A stretch of DNA of 64,000 bases from Yoonia litorea. GTDB taxonomy: Bacteria; Pseudomonadota; Alphaproteobacteria; Rhodobacterales; Rhodobacteraceae. The stretch is taken from positions 1 to 64,000 of the forward strand of contig NZ_FOZM01000004.1 in assembly GCF_900114675.1 (NCBI RefSeq). The letters are read 5' to 3'. Below the pieces are notes generated by a model that saw only the letters and a program-made list of their open reading frames with translations, was not told where the DNA came from and made no database searches. Shown one piece after another: positions 55,150 to 64,000 of the stretch. Every line of letters begins with the position of its first letter. The stretch's first letter is position 1. Both the position numbers and the translations under genes were made by a program.

Positions 55150-56325
55150 TCAGGGGCGCTCAACGCAGAGAGCAACACCCATGCCGCCACCGATGCAGAG
55201 CGTGGCAAGGCCTTTCTTGGCATCGCGGCGCTTCATCTCGAACAGCAGCGTGTTCAGCACACGGCAGCCGGAAGCACCAATGGGGTGGCCGATCGCAATC
55301 GCGCCGCCGTTGACGTTCACGATGGACGGGTCCCAACCCATGTCCTTGTTCACAGCGCAAGCCTGCGCGGCGAAAGCTTCGTTGGCTTCAACGAGGTCAA
55401 GGTCATCAACAGACCAGCCAGCCTTCTCAAGCGCTTTGCGTGACGCATAGATCGGGCCAACACCCATGACGGATGGGTCCAGACCGGCAGTCGCGTAAGA
55501 AGCGATACGGGCGAGCGGTTCAATGCCGCGCTTTTCAGCTTCGTCAGCCGACATCAACAGCGTCGCAGCAGCACCGTCGTTCAGACCTGATGCGTTTGCC
55601 GCAGTCACCGAACCGTCCTTTGTGAAGGCCGGACGCAGTTTCTGCATGGCTTCGATAGTCGCACCGTGGCGAATGTACTCGTCCTGATCGACGACGATAT
55701 CGCCTTTGCGCGTCTTGATGGTAAACGGCATGATCTCGTCAGCGAATTTGCCAGCCTTCTGGGCTGCTTCCGCCTTGTTCTGCGATGCCACAGCGAATTC
55801 ATCCTGCTGGTCGCGGCTGATCTGCCACTGCTCGGCAACATTCTCTGCCGTTTGGCCCATGTGATAGTTGTTGAAAGCATCCCACAGACCGTCGCGGATC
55901 ATGGTGTCAATGTACTTCATGTCGCCCATTTTGTGACCGGCGCGCAGCGCGGCAGCATGTGGGCTGAGAGTCATGTTTTCCTGACCGCCGGCGGCAACAA
56001 TCGCCGCATCGCCCAGCATGATGTGCTGTGCGCCAAGGGCAACGGCACGCAGACCGGAACCGCAGACCTGGTTAATACCCCAGGCGGCCGCTTCTTTTGG
56101 AAGCCCTGCATTGATGTGTGCTTGACGGGCAGGGTTCTGGCCTTGTGCGGCTGTCAGAACCTGTCCGAGAATTGTTTCGCTGACTTCGGATTTGTCGACG
56201 CCAGCGCGTGCGACGACTTCTTCCAACACAGCTGCGCCGAGGTCATGCGCAGGGGTGTTTGCAAAAGACCCGCCGAAGCTGCCAACAGCAGTACGGGCGG
56301 CCGATGCGATTACGACATTGGTCAT
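55150..56325 (-). CDS. phaA: Acetyl-CoA acetyltransferase (beta-ketothiolase)
   Basis: Protein of 391 residues. Cys in [11 protein letters not shown] is the acyl-enzyme nucleophile, His in IGHPIGASG and the second Cys in [11 protein letters not shown] complete the active site. It condenses two acetyl-CoA to acetoacetyl-CoA, feeding PhaB. AGGGAA lies upstream of the ATG. It leads the phaA-phaB unit. Confidence 0.97.
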   Translation of the reverse strand: MTNVVIASAARTAVGSFGGSFANTPAHDLGAAVLEEVVARAGVDKSEVSETILGQVLTAAQGQNPARQAHINAGLPKEAAAWGINQVCGSGLRAVALGAQHIMLGDAAIVAAGGQENMTLSPHAAALRAGHKMGDMKYIDTMIRDGLWDAFNNYHMGQTAENVAEQWQISRDQQDEFAVASQNKAEAAQKAGKFADEIMPFTIKTRKGDIVVDQDEYIRHGATIEAMQKLRPAFTKDGSVTAANASGLNDGAAATLLMSADEAEKRGIEPLARIASYATAGLDPSVMGVGPIYASRKALEKAGWSVDDLDLVEANEAFAAQACAVNKDMGWDPSIVNVNGGAIAIGHPIGASGCRVLNTLLFEMKRRDAKKGLATLCIGGGMGVALCVERP

Positions 56326-56454
56326 TATTGAGTTCCCTTCAGGCTACGTTCCCGACAGGACGGTGCCATTTACACTTATGAGGTGCAAGACAGCCCAATC
56401 TGCCGCTTTCTCGGCCTCATACGTCGTTAACTGACGTGAGGCAACTCAATTCCC

Positions 56455-57282
56455 CTATGCGTCCAGTGCATCGCCCTCCGACGCGAATGTCGGGACACCG
56501 AACAGATATCCCTGCAGGCAATCAACCCCTATCTTCCGAAGAAATCCTGCCTCTCCAATGGTTTCGACACCATCAGCAACGGCAAACATCTCAAACTGAT
56601 GGGCGACGGTGATCAGTGCCTCGGCCAGAACCTGATTGTCGGCGTCTGCGTCGATTCCGCGCACAAATCCTTTGTCGATCTTGACCAGATCGAAGAAGAA
56701 ATCCTTCAAATGACGGAAGGCTGTGAAACCCGCACCGAAACCGTCGAGCGCAAAGCTGACGCCGCGCGGCTGCATTTCGTGCATGAAACGGATCACGCTT
56801 TCTGCCAGCAACATGGCCGACGTTTCATTGATCTCGAGGATCAGGCGTGGGCCGATATTGAACCGTCCGGCGAGACCCTGATCCAGTGTCCGCCGCCATT
56901 CGCCATCACCCAACGATCGCGCTGAGACGTTGATTGATAAGCATAAATCCGGTTGGATCGCCAACGCTCGCAGCGCAAGGCGGAGTGTCGCGCAGTCGAT
57001 GCGGCGCCCCAGCACGGTTTCTTCGACCAAGGGCATGAAGTGTCCGGCGGGGATCACGCGGCCCTTGGCGTCGCATAATCTGATCAACCCCTCATAAAAG
57101 GCGACTGAACCGTCAGCCTCGGCCCGGATGATCGGCTGGAAGGCAAGCCTTGCGCGTCCCGCGTCAAGCGCCGCGCCCACCAGCGTCACAAGATCCTGAT
57201 CGCGACTGGCGGATGCATATGAGAACGGGTCGCCCAGCCCCCGGTCATTCATGTCGTATCTGGAGAGCGTGGCCTTTTCCAT
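56455..57282 (-). CDS. EAL-domain protein with altered catalytic motif
   Basis: Protein of 275 residues that is almost all EAL domain. Family residues: Glu64 in EGLIRL (EAL to EGL), Asn118, Glu150 and Lys201 are kept. The DDFG motif reads LDGFGAG (Asp180 but Gly181), and the late AEGVET reads ADGVET. Loss of the second Asp suggests weak or no c-di-GMP hydrolysis, so it may bind c-di-GMP or a protein. Divergent from tag; the phaA promoter region lies after it. Confidence 0.85.
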   Translation of the reverse strand: MEKATLSRYDMNDRGLGDPFSYASASRDQDLVTLVGAALDAGRARLAFQPIIRAEADGSVAFYEGLIRLCDAKGRVIPAGHFMPLVEETVLGRRIDCATLRLALRALAIQPDLCLSINVSARSLGDGEWRRTLDQGLAGRFNIGPRLILEINETSAMLLAESVIRFMHEMQPRGVSFALDGFGAGFTAFRHLKDFFFDLVKIDKGFVRGIDADADNQVLAEALITVAHQFEMFAVADGVETIGEAGFLRKIGVDCLQGYLFGVPTFASEGDALDA

Positions 57283-57334
57283 GTCGCGCCTTCATAGTCG
57301 TCTGAAAACATGCGTATGCCGGAGGGCCTAACAA

Positions 57335-57937
57335 GTGATTAATCATCACGAGAGATGCGGCTGGGCTGGGCCAGAGCAGATCTACATCGACTACCACGAT
57401 ACCGAATGGGGCGTGCCGGAGTACGACAGCCGCGCCTTGTGGGAGAAGCTGATCCTTGACGGATTTCAGGCTGGCCTGTCATGGATTACCATATTGAAAA
57501 AACGGGATAATTTCCGCGCAGCCTTTGAAGGATTCCAGCCAGAGATCATCGCCGAATGGGGCGAGGCGGACGTGCGGCGATTGCTGTGTGATGCGGGGAT
57601 AATCCGGCACCGTGGCAAGATCGAAGCGACCATCGGGAATGCGCGGGCCTATCTGGAAGTCGAAGCGCGCGAGGGTTTTGACCGCTTTTTGTGGAGCTAT
57701 GTCGATGGCGTGCCGCTGAGGACGACACTGAGTGATCGTGCTTTGATGCCGACGCAGTCGCCGCTGTCGGCGCAGATCAGTAAGGACTTGAAAAGAAACG
57801 GTTTCAGGTTCTGCGGCCCGACGATTGTCTATGCATTTATGGAGGCGACCGGCCTTATCAATAACCACCTGACGGGCTGTTTTCGCCATGCCCCATGTGC
57901 CGCGATGGCACGGGATCGGGCAGAGGTTTTGGGCTAG
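57335..57937 (+). CDS. tag: DNA-3-methyladenine glycosylase I
   Basis: Protein of 200 residues starting with GTG (MINHHERCGWAG). Typical Tag pattern: RCGWAG (zinc Cys), YHDTEWGVP, LILDGFQAGLSW, and a C-terminal NNHLTGCFRH with His and Cys zinc ligands. It excises 3-methyladenine from alkylated DNA. Followed 32 bases later by the second 11-bp array. Confidence 0.94.
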   Translation: MINHHERCGWAGPEQIYIDYHDTEWGVPEYDSRALWEKLILDGFQAGLSWITILKKRDNFRAAFEGFQPEIIAEWGEADVRRLLCDAGIIRHRGKIEATIGNARAYLEVEAREGFDRFLWSYVDGVPLRTTLSDRALMPTQSPLSAQISKDLKRNGFRFCGPTIVYAFMEATGLINNHLTGCFRHAPCAAMARDRAEVLG

Positions 57938-57968
57938 CTGCTGCACAGGCAAAAGGCGGCACGCAGGG

Positions 57969-58030
57969 CGTACACCAGACGTACACTGGCCGTACACAAC
58001 CTGTACACAGGCTGTGCACCGGCTGTGCAT
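57969..58030. repeat. 11-bp-period array of a GTGTACA-type motif (copy 2)
   Basis: On the plus strand seven-base cores start exactly 11 bases apart at 57969, 57980, 57991, 58002, 58013 and 58024 (CGTACAC three times, TGTACAC, TGTGCAC, TGTGCAT). Read on the minus strand, the order is ATGCACAGCCG, GTGCACAGCCT, GTGTACAGGTT, GTGTACGGCCA, GTGTACGTCTG, GTGTACGCCCT. This is the order of the array at 40125-40179 with one extra unit. It lies between tag and the MFS gene. Confidence 0.85.
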
Positions 58031-58191
58031 ACAGCCGCCAAACCGCGCAGCGCGGCGGTGGAAGCGGCTGCTGACGTATCGTGCGGCATTGGCACGCCTT
58101 AGCAGCATTCCAATGTGATCCTGCCAATCCGACCACAGTCACCTCAGAATGCGGTATTGCACGCAGGTTGAGAAACGCAGATGCTGCCCAA

Positions 58192-59481
58192 ATGGCAACC
58201 GAGATCGCCTTCTCTTACACTGCACTGAGCGAGGCGGCGCGACGGCATATCCGTCTGTTCCAGGTTCACCAGTTTCTTGACCGGTTTGCGATGGGTCTGA
58301 CGGTTGCGGTTGTCGCGCTGGCGCTGACCGACCGTGGGTTGGACCTGTTCCAGATCTCGCTTCTGTTCGGGGTCTATTCACTGACGACAATGACGATGGA
58401 ACTGCCCTTCGGTGGGCTGGCAGATGCCATCGGGCGCAAGCCTGTCTTTCTGGTTGCGGTCGTCGCCAGTCTGATTTCCCTCGCCCTCTTCCTGTCATCG
58501 AGCAATTTCGGAGCCCTTGCAGTTTCCTTTGCCTTCATCGGTTTCGGGCGGGCGCTGCGATCAGGCACGCTGGATGCGTGGTTTCTGGAGACCTTCAGGG
58601 TCAACGCGCCAAATGTCGATGTGCAGCCCGCCCTTGCCAAGGCGCAATGGGCAAATGCCATGGGCCTTGCGATTGGCGCGGTTGTCGGCGGGCTGCTGCC
58701 GGATGTCTTCGGTGCGCTCGGACTGCGCTTTGGCATCACGATTTACGATGTGTCCTACGCCGCAGGCTTTGTCGCCATGTTGGGCGTGCTGATCTTTACC
58801 GTTGTCGCCGTCAAAGAAGAACCGCGCCCGTTGAACCCCAGCGCGCTGCGGCAAGGGTTTGCCAGCGTCCCGTCAGTAATCGCAGATGCCGGCATGCTTG
58901 CATTGAGGCATCCGACGCTTTCCATCCTTTTGGCGGCGCTTGCCCTGTTCCTGTTGGCGACAAATCCGGTTGAAGTGATCTGGCCGACATTTGCCAGACC
59001 GATGCTGGATGCAGACTTTGCCAGCACTGCGATTGGTCTTTTGACTGCCACCTATTTCCTTGCGATTGCCTTTGGCGCGTCACTGTCGCCACATATCAGC
59101 CGCATCTTCAAACGGCGGCACGCGGTGACGCTTGCGGCCGTGTTTGCCGCACTTGCTGCCGCGCAGATCACGCTGGCCCTGCAAGAGGGCATCATCGGAT
59201 TTGCTGTCGTCTTTGTCGTGTTTTCCATCGTGCTTGGCGCAAGCGAGACACCGGCAAGCAGTATCCTGCATCGCTGCGTTGAAGATCGCCAAAGATCGAC
59301 CATGTTGTCGCTGCGGTCACTGATCCAGCAGTTGGGCGGTGCAAGCGGTCTCGTGATGGTGGGCGCTCTGGCGGAGGCTTACACGACATCTGTGGCTTGG
59401 ATCATCGGCGCGGGCTTTTTGCTGATCGCGGTCGCGCTTTGCCTGATTTTGGCGAAACGGATGGCAGATGACGCGCGGTGA
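58192..59481 (+). CDS. Major facilitator superfamily transporter
   Basis: Protein of 429 residues with about twelve membrane segments. The loop GGLADAIGRKPVFL is the MFS motif A between helices 2 and 3, and the second half repeats the pattern less strictly. Substrate unknown. Start taken at ATG 58192, without a clear Shine-Dalgarno. The 11-bp array lies 160 bases upstream and may regulate it. Confidence 0.85.
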   Translation: MATEIAFSYTALSEAARRHIRLFQVHQFLDRFAMGLTVAVVALALTDRGLDLFQISLLFGVYSLTTMTMELPFGGLADAIGRKPVFLVAVVASLISLALFLSSSNFGALAVSFAFIGFGRALRSGTLDAWFLETFRVNAPNVDVQPALAKAQWANAMGLAIGAVVGGLLPDVFGALGLRFGITIYDVSYAAGFVAMLGVLIFTVVAVKEEPRPLNPSALRQGFASVPSVIADAGMLALRHPTLSILLAALALFLLATNPVEVIWPTFARPMLDADFASTAIGLLTATYFLAIAFGASLSPHISRIFKRRHAVTLAAVFAALAAAQITLALQEGIIGFAVVFVVFSIVLGASETPASSILHRCVEDRQRSTMLSLRSLIQQLGGASGLVMVGALAEAYTTSVAWIIGAGFLLIAVALCLILAKRMADDAR

Positions 59482-59499
59482 CGCTGGCCTCACCCTGAA

Positions 59500-59940
59500 C
59501 TACCACCGTTTGAGCGCATCCTCATCTGCGTCTTTCGCCTCGACCCATGCAGATCCAGCGTCCGTCACCTCTTTCTTCCAGAAGGGTGCGCGGGATTTGA
59601 GGTAGTCCATCAGAAAGTCTGCCGCTTCGAATGCAGCAGCCCGGTGTGCGCTGGCGGTGGCGACCATCATAATCTGGTCACCGGTTTTGAGCGGGCCGTG
59701 GCGGTGGATCACCAAGGCATCTGCCAGGGCCCAGCGCGACATGGCCTCTTCCAAGATCTTGGTAATCGCTTTTTCGGTCATGCCGGGGTAATGCTCGATC
59801 ACCATTTCCTGCAGGTCGCCGTCGCTGTCGCGCACGACACCTGTAAAGCTGACAACGGCCCCGACGCCGGAATGGCCTGCTGAGAACCGGTTGAGTTCGG
59901 CCCCTGCATCAAAAGCCTCTGACTGCACAAGGACGCGCAT
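59500..59940 (-). CDS. moaE: Molybdopterin synthase catalytic subunit
   Basis: Protein of 146 residues. GVGAVVSFTGVVRD, MVIEHYPGMTEKAI, VIHRHGPLKTGDQIMMV and FWKKEV are the MoaE core with the active-site Lys. It joins sulfur from MoaD to precursor Z to make molybdopterin. Its ATG shares one base with the moaD stop (TGATG). Confidence 0.96.
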   Translation of the reverse strand: MRVLVQSEAFDAGAELNRFSAGHSGVGAVVSFTGVVRDSDGDLQEMVIEHYPGMTEKAITKILEEAMSRWALADALVIHRHGPLKTGDQIMMVATASAHRAAAFEAADFLMDYLKSRAPFWKKEVTDAGSAWVEAKDADEDALKRW

Positions 59941-60185
59941 CAGCCGCCCGTCATCGGTGGGAAGAAGGCGACCTCTTTCACGCCAGCAAGCGGGGCGTCG
60001 AAATCAGAAAGCTCCTGATCGAGTGCCACACGCAGGGCAGAGGTATCAGCAAAGGCTGCCGCATAGCGTTCTTCGCGCTGCTTCAATTCGGCAATCAGAT
60101 CATTGACGGTCGCGGCTGAAGTTTCGACGGTTTCCTGTGGAAGGCCGATCCGTTCACGCACCCATGCAAAATATACGACGTTCAT
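59940..60185 (-). CDS. moaD: Molybdopterin synthase sulfur-carrier subunit
   Basis: Protein of 81 residues: ubiquitin-like MNVVYFAWVRERIGLPQET with the C-terminal Gly-Gly (FFPPMTGG) that is thiocarboxylated. It overlaps pgsA (ATGA) and moaE, in a tight pgsA-moaD-moaE chain. Confidence 0.95.
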   Translation of the reverse strand: MNVVYFAWVRERIGLPQETVETSAATVNDLIAELKQREERYAAAFADTSALRVALDQELSDFDAPLAGVKEVAFFPPMTGG

Positions 60186-60850
60186 GTGTCACCCTCTTTG
60201 AGGAATGGCAGCGCCTTGCGGAAGTAATCCCATCCGGTGATGAGCGTCAGGATCGCAGCGATCCAGAGCGTGATGATCCCACCCCACCAGCTGATCATCA
60301 TGCCGTTGTATTTCCAGCGCAGTCCCAGTTCATCCGGGCCGGTGCCGTCAAGTGCCTGCGTGACCATTTCCTGCGTCATGGCAAGCGACTGCATCCCGAA
60401 GTAATGCTCGAACGCGCCAGTGGCGAAAAGCATGGCAATGGCGACCATCTGCACGGTGGTCTTCCATTTGGCGAGGTTGGTGACTTTCAGCGTGCCAGCC
60501 GTGTCGCCAAGAAACTCGCGCAGACCAGAGACAAAGACTTCGCGGAAGATGATGATGGTGGCAGGCAGCAGGATCCAGGGGTTCATGCCGGAAAAGCCGG
60601 TGATCACGACAAGCGCGATAATCACCATTGCCTTGTCGGCAATCGGATCGAGCATCGCGCCAAGCTTGCTTTCCTGCTTCCATGCGCGGGCAAGGTAGCC
60701 GTCAAGGAAATCGGTAAAGGCCGCCAGCACAAAAAGGACAAGCGCAAACCAGTCCGCCCAGGGCCGTGCGAAATAAAGAAACATCACAGCCACACCAGGG
60801 GCCGCGGCAAGCCGCAGGATCGTCAGGATATTTGGCAGGTTCAGCGTCAT
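60182..60850 (-). CDS. pgsA: CDP-diacylglycerol-glycerol-3-phosphate 3-phosphatidyltransferase
   Basis: Membrane protein of 222 residues. The CDP-alcohol phosphotransferase motif DG-x2-AR-x8-G-x3-D-x3-D is present (DGYLAR, then GAMLDPIAD). It makes phosphatidylglycerol phosphate in the inner membrane. Together with uvrC and moaDE it forms a Rhodobacteraceae-type operon. Confidence 0.96.
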   Translation of the reverse strand: MTLNLPNILTILRLAAAPGVAVMFLYFARPWADWFALVLFVLAAFTDFLDGYLARAWKQESKLGAMLDPIADKAMVIIALVVITGFSGMNPWILLPATIIIFREVFVSGLREFLGDTAGTLKVTNLAKWKTTVQMVAIAMLFATGAFEHYFGMQSLAMTQEMVTQALDGTGPDELGLRWKYNGMMISWWGGIITLWIAAILTLITGWDYFRKALPFLKEGDT

Positions 60851-60917
60851 GCGACGGGTTTACCGCCTTGCGCGGGGCGATGGAAGCGGGATCGTCATCA
60901 TCGCTGCGGCGCGACCG

Positions 60918-62780
60918 TCAGCCATTCTCATGGAAGTAGTCATAGACCGTCTGCGCCAGTTTTTCCGACACGCCGTCTACGGCCTTGAGATCGGCAAGGT
61001 TCGCGCGGGCGACGGCCTTGGCTGATCCGAAATGCGCCAGCAGCGCGCGTTTGCGTGTGGCACCGACACCCGGCACGTCGTCGAGCGGTGTCGCGCCAAT
61101 CGCCTTGGACCGTTTCGCGCGGTGGGTGCCGATGGCAAAGCGGTGCACCTCGTCCCGCATCCGCTGGATGAAATAGAGCACAGGGTCGTTGTGGCGCAGT
61201 GCCATGACGGGCTTGCCGGTGCGGTGGAATTCTTCCTTGCCTGCGTCGCGGTCCTCGCCTTTGGCCACGCCCACCATCGGCACGTCGCCGACGCCGAGGT
61301 CCTCCATGATTTCGCGGACCGCAGACACCTGGCCCTGCCCTCCGTCGATGAGCAACAGATCAGGCCATGTGCCTTGGGTGCGGTCCGGGTCCTCTTTCAG
61401 GAGGCGCTTGAAACGGCGTGTCAGCACCTCTTTCATCATGCCGAAGTCGTCGCCGGGGGTGAGGTTTTCGTTCTTGATGTTGAATTTGCGGTACTGGTTC
61501 TTGTCGAAGCCGTCGGGGCCCGCCACGACCATCGCGCCGACCGCATGGGCGCCTTGGATGTGAGAGTTGTCGTAGACCTCGATCCGTTGGGGGATGTTGG
61601 GCAGGTCAAACGCCTCCGCCAACCCTTTGAGCAGTTTGGCCTGCGTGGCGGTTTCCGACATCTTGCGGGCAAGGCTTTCGCGGGCGTTGCGCAGGGCGGA
61701 TTGCACCAGCTCGGCTTTCTCGCCGCGTTGCGGGACGATCACTTCGACCTTGCGGCCTGCCTTTTCGCAAAGCGCCTCTGCCATCAGGTCATCGTTATCA
61801 AGCCCGTGGGACAGGATGACCATGCGCGGTGGCTCGCGGTTGGAATAGAACTGGCCGACGAAGGCCTCCATCACCTCTGAGGGGTCTTCGTCACCGCTGA
61901 CGCGCGGATAATAGTCGTGGTTGCCCCAGTTCTGGTTGGCGCGAATGAAGAAGACCTGCACGCAGGCCTGCCCGCCATCGCGGTGCAGCGCAATGACGTC
62001 GGCCTCTGGCGTGTTCTGCGGATTGATGCCCTGGGCGGTCTGGACCTGCGTCAGCGCCTTGATCCGGTCGCGCAAGGCGGCGGCGCGTTCGAATTCCATC
62101 TCCGCACTTGCGGCTTGCATCTGTTTGGCGAGGGCTTCCTGTATGCCCTTGGTGCGGCCTTGCAAAAACTTCTCAGCGTCCTTGACCGACGCGGCATAGT
62201 CTTCTTCGGAAATCAGACCGCAACAGGGGCCAGAGCAGCGTTTGATCTGGTATTGCAGGCAGGGGCGCGTGCGCGTTTCAAAGTCGCTGTCAGAGCAGTT
62301 CCGCAGCAGAAAAACGCGCTGCAACTGGTTCAGTGTCCGGTTCACCGCACCAGCACCGGCGAAAGGCCCGTAGTAATCGCCTTTCTGTTTTTTTGCGCCC
62401 CGATGCTTTTTGATCATCGGAAAAGCATGGTCTTTTGTGACGATGATATTCGGGAATGACTTATCGTCCCGCAGCAAGACGTTGTAGCGCGGCTTGAGTT
62501 GCTTGATCAGGTTTTGCTCAAGCAAGAGCGCTTCTGTTTCCGTCCGTGTCGTCAGAAACATCATGCTGGCTGTCTCGCGGATCATCCGTTCGATCCGCGG
62601 TGAATGGTTGCCCGGGCGGCTGTAATTTGACACGCGGTTTTTGAGGTTGCGCGCCTTGCCCACGTAGAGAACGCGGCTTTCGGAATCGAGCATCCTGTAT
62701 ACACCGGGAGAGCCGTCCAGCGTGCGCAGGTAGCTTTGGATGACACCGTAGCCTGTCAGATTTTTCTGGTCCTGCGCCAA
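60918..62780 (-). CDS. uvrC: Excinuclease ABC subunit C
   Basis: Protein of about 620 residues with the GIY-YIG domain ([10 protein letters not shown] then [15 protein letters not shown]), a UVR segment ([16 protein letters not shown]), and the C-terminal endonuclease and HhH domains ([20 protein letters not shown]). It makes both incisions in nucleotide excision repair with UvrB. Start chosen at TTG 62780; upstream in-frame codons to 62849 do not resemble family members. Confidence 0.94.
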   Translation of the reverse strand: MAQDQKNLTGYGVIQSYLRTLDGSPGVYRMLDSESRVLYVGKARNLKNRVSNYSRPGNHSPRIERMIRETASMMFLTTRTETEALLLEQNLIKQLKPRYNVLLRDDKSFPNIIVTKDHAFPMIKKHRGAKKQKGDYYGPFAGAGAVNRTLNQLQRVFLLRNCSDSDFETRTRPCLQYQIKRCSGPCCGLISEEDYAASVKDAEKFLQGRTKGIQEALAKQMQAASAEMEFERAAALRDRIKALTQVQTAQGINPQNTPEADVIALHRDGGQACVQVFFIRANQNWGNHDYYPRVSGDEDPSEVMEAFVGQFYSNREPPRMVILSHGLDNDDLMAEALCEKAGRKVEVIVPQRGEKAELVQSALRNARESLARKMSETATQAKLLKGLAEAFDLPNIPQRIEVYDNSHIQGAHAVGAMVVAGPDGFDKNQYRKFNIKNENLTPGDDFGMMKEVLTRRFKRLLKEDPDRTQGTWPDLLLIDGGQGQVSAVREIMEDLGVGDVPMVGVAKGEDRDAGKEEFHRTGKPVMALRHNDPVLYFIQRMRDEVHRFAIGTHRAKRSKAIGATPLDDVPGVGATRKRALLAHFGSAKAVARANLADLKAVDGVSEKLAQTVYDYFHENG

Positions 62781-62929
62781 TTTTGCTCTAATTCTCCTGA
62801 TTCTGGACTTGCTGCAATGGTAAGGCAGCGAGGGCAAGAGGAAAGGCATCCACTGTTTCTGTGGATAAGTCCGTGGGAAAAACTTTGCGACCGAGGATTT
62901 TCCGTTGTTTTAGGGGGCTTTCGTGTATT

Positions 62930-62946
62930 TGCCTAAAAAATAGGCA
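62930..62946. other. TGCCTA/TAGGCA dyad in the SDR-uvrC spacer
   Basis: TGCCTA, AAAAA, TAGGCA is a perfect 6-bp dyad with a 5-base A/T centre, 150 bases upstream of the uvrC start, in an A/T-rich stretch that likely contains the uvrC promoter. There is no T-run, so it is not a terminator. A repressor operator (for instance of an SOS-like regulator) is conceivable but unproven. Confidence 0.4.
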
Positions 62947-63067
62947 CCTTTTCAACCCCTTGAAATCATTGGTGATTTTTATTCAGTATTCTTAACGCAT
63001 TGATAATCCTGCCATTTATGACAGTTTCGTGAAGGCTGACGTAAGGACGTGCACAACTTTTGCGAGG

Positions 63068-63847
63068 TCACTCAACACCGAGCACATCCGGCGTTTCCCA
63101 AGCGAGGTGCTGGCCCCCGTCAACCGAGATCATCTGGCCTGTTACAGCCGGCGCATCAAGAAAATATCCAAGTGCCGCAGTGATGTCGGCAGGGTTCGCG
63201 CCGCGCTTGAGAATTGTTGCGTTTCGCTGCCGTTCAAAGTGCGTTTTGCTCTGGTTATGCCCCTGAAGTGTCGGGCCGGGACCAATGCCATTGACACGGA
63301 TGTTCGGGGCCAGCGCCTGTGCAGCGGTGCGCGTCATGGCCCATAGGCCCATCTTGGCGATTGTGTAGGATGCAAACTCAGGCGTGAGCTTGTGCACGCG
63401 TTGGTCAAGCATGTTGATCACAAGCCCTTGGGCGAGCGGCTCGCCTCTTTCATCAGTTTGCGCAGCAGGAGCTTGCGCCGCAAAATTCTGCGTCAGGACA
63501 AACGGCGCGCGCAGGTTGGATTCCAGATGTCTGTCCCAGCTTTCCCGCGTCGCGGTGTCGAAATTGTCATATTCAAAAATCGAGGCATTGTTGATCAGGC
63601 AGTCCAGCGGTCCGCCCAAGGCATCAGCGGCATGCGCGACCAGTTCTTGTGTCTGCCCCTCGTCGAGAAGGTTTGCCTGCAACGCGACAGCTTTGCGGCC
63701 CATCGCCTCAAGCGCATCTACGGTTTCATGCGCGCCCTGCTCAGAGCCTGCATAATGGACGGCGACATCATACCCGCGCTTGCCAAGGTAAAGCGCCATC
63801 GCCTGCCCCAGCCGTGCACCTGCGCCAGTGACCAAGGCACGGTTCAT
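63068..63847 (-). CDS. Short-chain dehydrogenase/reductase
   Basis: SDR of 259 residues starting MNRALVTGAGARLGQAMALYL. Cofactor loop TGAGARLG (an Arg three from the end favours NADPH), LINNASIFEYDNF and active-site YTIAK. The sequence resembles pteridine-reductase-type SDRs, and no fixed substrate is assigned. Its ATG overlaps the stop of the small Cys-rich gene (ATGA). Confidence 0.88.
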   Translation of the reverse strand: MNRALVTGAGARLGQAMALYLGKRGYDVAVHYAGSEQGAHETVDALEAMGRKAVALQANLLDEGQTQELVAHAADALGGPLDCLINNASIFEYDNFDTATRESWDRHLESNLRAPFVLTQNFAAQAPAAQTDERGEPLAQGLVINMLDQRVHKLTPEFASYTIAKMGLWAMTRTAAQALAPNIRVNGIGPGPTLQGHNQSKTHFERQRNATILKRGANPADITAALGYFLDAPAVTGQMISVDGGQHLAWETPDVLGVE

Positions 63848-64000
63848 CTGGCTTTCTCGCACTGGCAGGGGCCCTTGCCGATCTTGTAGCGCAGACACTT
63901 AGGGCATTTCGCGGCTGCCAGCCGCGCCTGCCCCGGAAACCTGAGCTTTCCAAAGATCGCAAGTACCAGCATGAAAGCCAGAAAGACAAAGATGGCTTTG
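63844..64000 (-). CDS. Small membrane protein with Cys-rich tail, partial (cut by window edge)
   Basis: The last 51 codons are visible: a hydrophobic segment (KAIFVFLAFMLVLAIFGK) followed by a basic linker and CPKCLRYKIGKGPCQCEKAR. The CPKC and CQC pairs suggest a zinc ribbon or metal site. The start lies outside the window. The stop overlaps the SDR start (ATGA), so it belongs to the same operon. Function unknown. Confidence 0.65.
   Translation of the reverse strand, partial: KAIFVFLAFMLVLAIFGKLRFPGQARLAAAKCPKCLRYKIGKGPCQCEKAR

Noticed and set aside
54354-56325. Complete PHB operon
   Set aside because: phaA and phaB are present but no phaC, phaP or phaR in the window, so only part of the pathway can be claimed.
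57858-58142. Minus-strand 94-codon frame reading through the second array
   Set aside because: It overlaps tag antisense and the 11-bp repeats; the shared peptide with the 40110 frame comes from the DNA repeat, not from a protein family.
62930-62946. Terminator between the SDR gene and uvrC
   Set aside because: The dyad has its A/T stretch in the loop and no T-run after the stem on either strand.

Overview
The window reads as chromosomal DNA of a marine Rhodobacteraceae bacterium (Roseobacter group, Alphaproteobacteria). Reasons: high GC content, roseobacter-like RpoB, RpoC and ribosomal proteins, a TRAP-transporter binding protein, PHB-cycle genes phaA and phaB, a long-chain polyprenyl diphosphate synthase (quinone side chain), many GTG/TTG starts and very tight overlapping operons. 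The genus call is inference from recalled family sequences; no search was run.

Layout. 1-22065 (mostly minus strand) holds the transcription/translation block, in transcription order tRNA-Trp, secE, nusG, rplK, rplA, rplJ, rplL, rpoB, rpoC, rpsL, rpsG, fusA, tuf (cut by the window edge). The gene order is ancestral but the block is interrupted. A sulfotransferase-like gene sits between tRNA-Trp and secE. A heparin-lyase-I-like secreted protein sits between nusG and rplK. An opposite-strand PAS-GGDEF-EAL protein sits between rplA and rplJ. A lipoprotein, a DMT transporter and a universal stress protein sit between rpoC and rpsL. Intrinsic terminators lie after secE, after nusG, after rplA (inside the coding sequence of the convergent c-di-GMP gene) and after rpoC, so the block appears to be split into separate transcription units.

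22189-39072 is a run of housekeeping genes: acyltransferase (DUF374), MscS channel, an AAC(6')-like acetyltransferase, Prx5 peroxiredoxin, ferredoxin-reductase-like flavoprotein, rsmD, ispE, TPR protein, folC-accD operon, CPBP protease, ilvD with a trailing lipoprotein/DUF6478 cluster, a FAS1-domain gene remnant, an ACT protein, and a VOC-isomerase-desaturase operon. 40053-43345 has fadH and a LysR regulator; the desaturase/fadH divergent gap carries a striking 11-bp-period array of a GTGTACA-type motif. 43370-48000 holds an overlapping operon of a CinA-like domain protein, GNAT, AhpD-like protein and OmpA-like protein, followed by sfsA and map. 48063-52775 has an orphan TRAP binding protein, an AT-richer O-antigen-ligase-like gene, the polyprenyl synthase, DUF2007 and a TrmN6-like methyltransferase. 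52892-57937 has small proteins (55 and 37 aa), a GcvA-like LysR, phaB-phaA, a degenerate EAL protein and tag. A second copy of the 11-bp array lies at 57969-58030, between tag and an MFS transporter. 59500-64000 is an operon-like minus-strand group: a small Cys-rich membrane protein, an SDR, uvrC, pgsA, moaD and moaE.

The most unusual signals are (1) the pair of homologous 11-bp-phased GTGTACA arrays in two distant intergenic regions; (2) the broken secE-nusG-rplKAJL-rpoBC block, with the rplKA terminator embedded in a convergent c-di-GMP gene; (3) an Arg in RpoB at the position of E. coli Pro564; (4) the FAS1 gene remnant.
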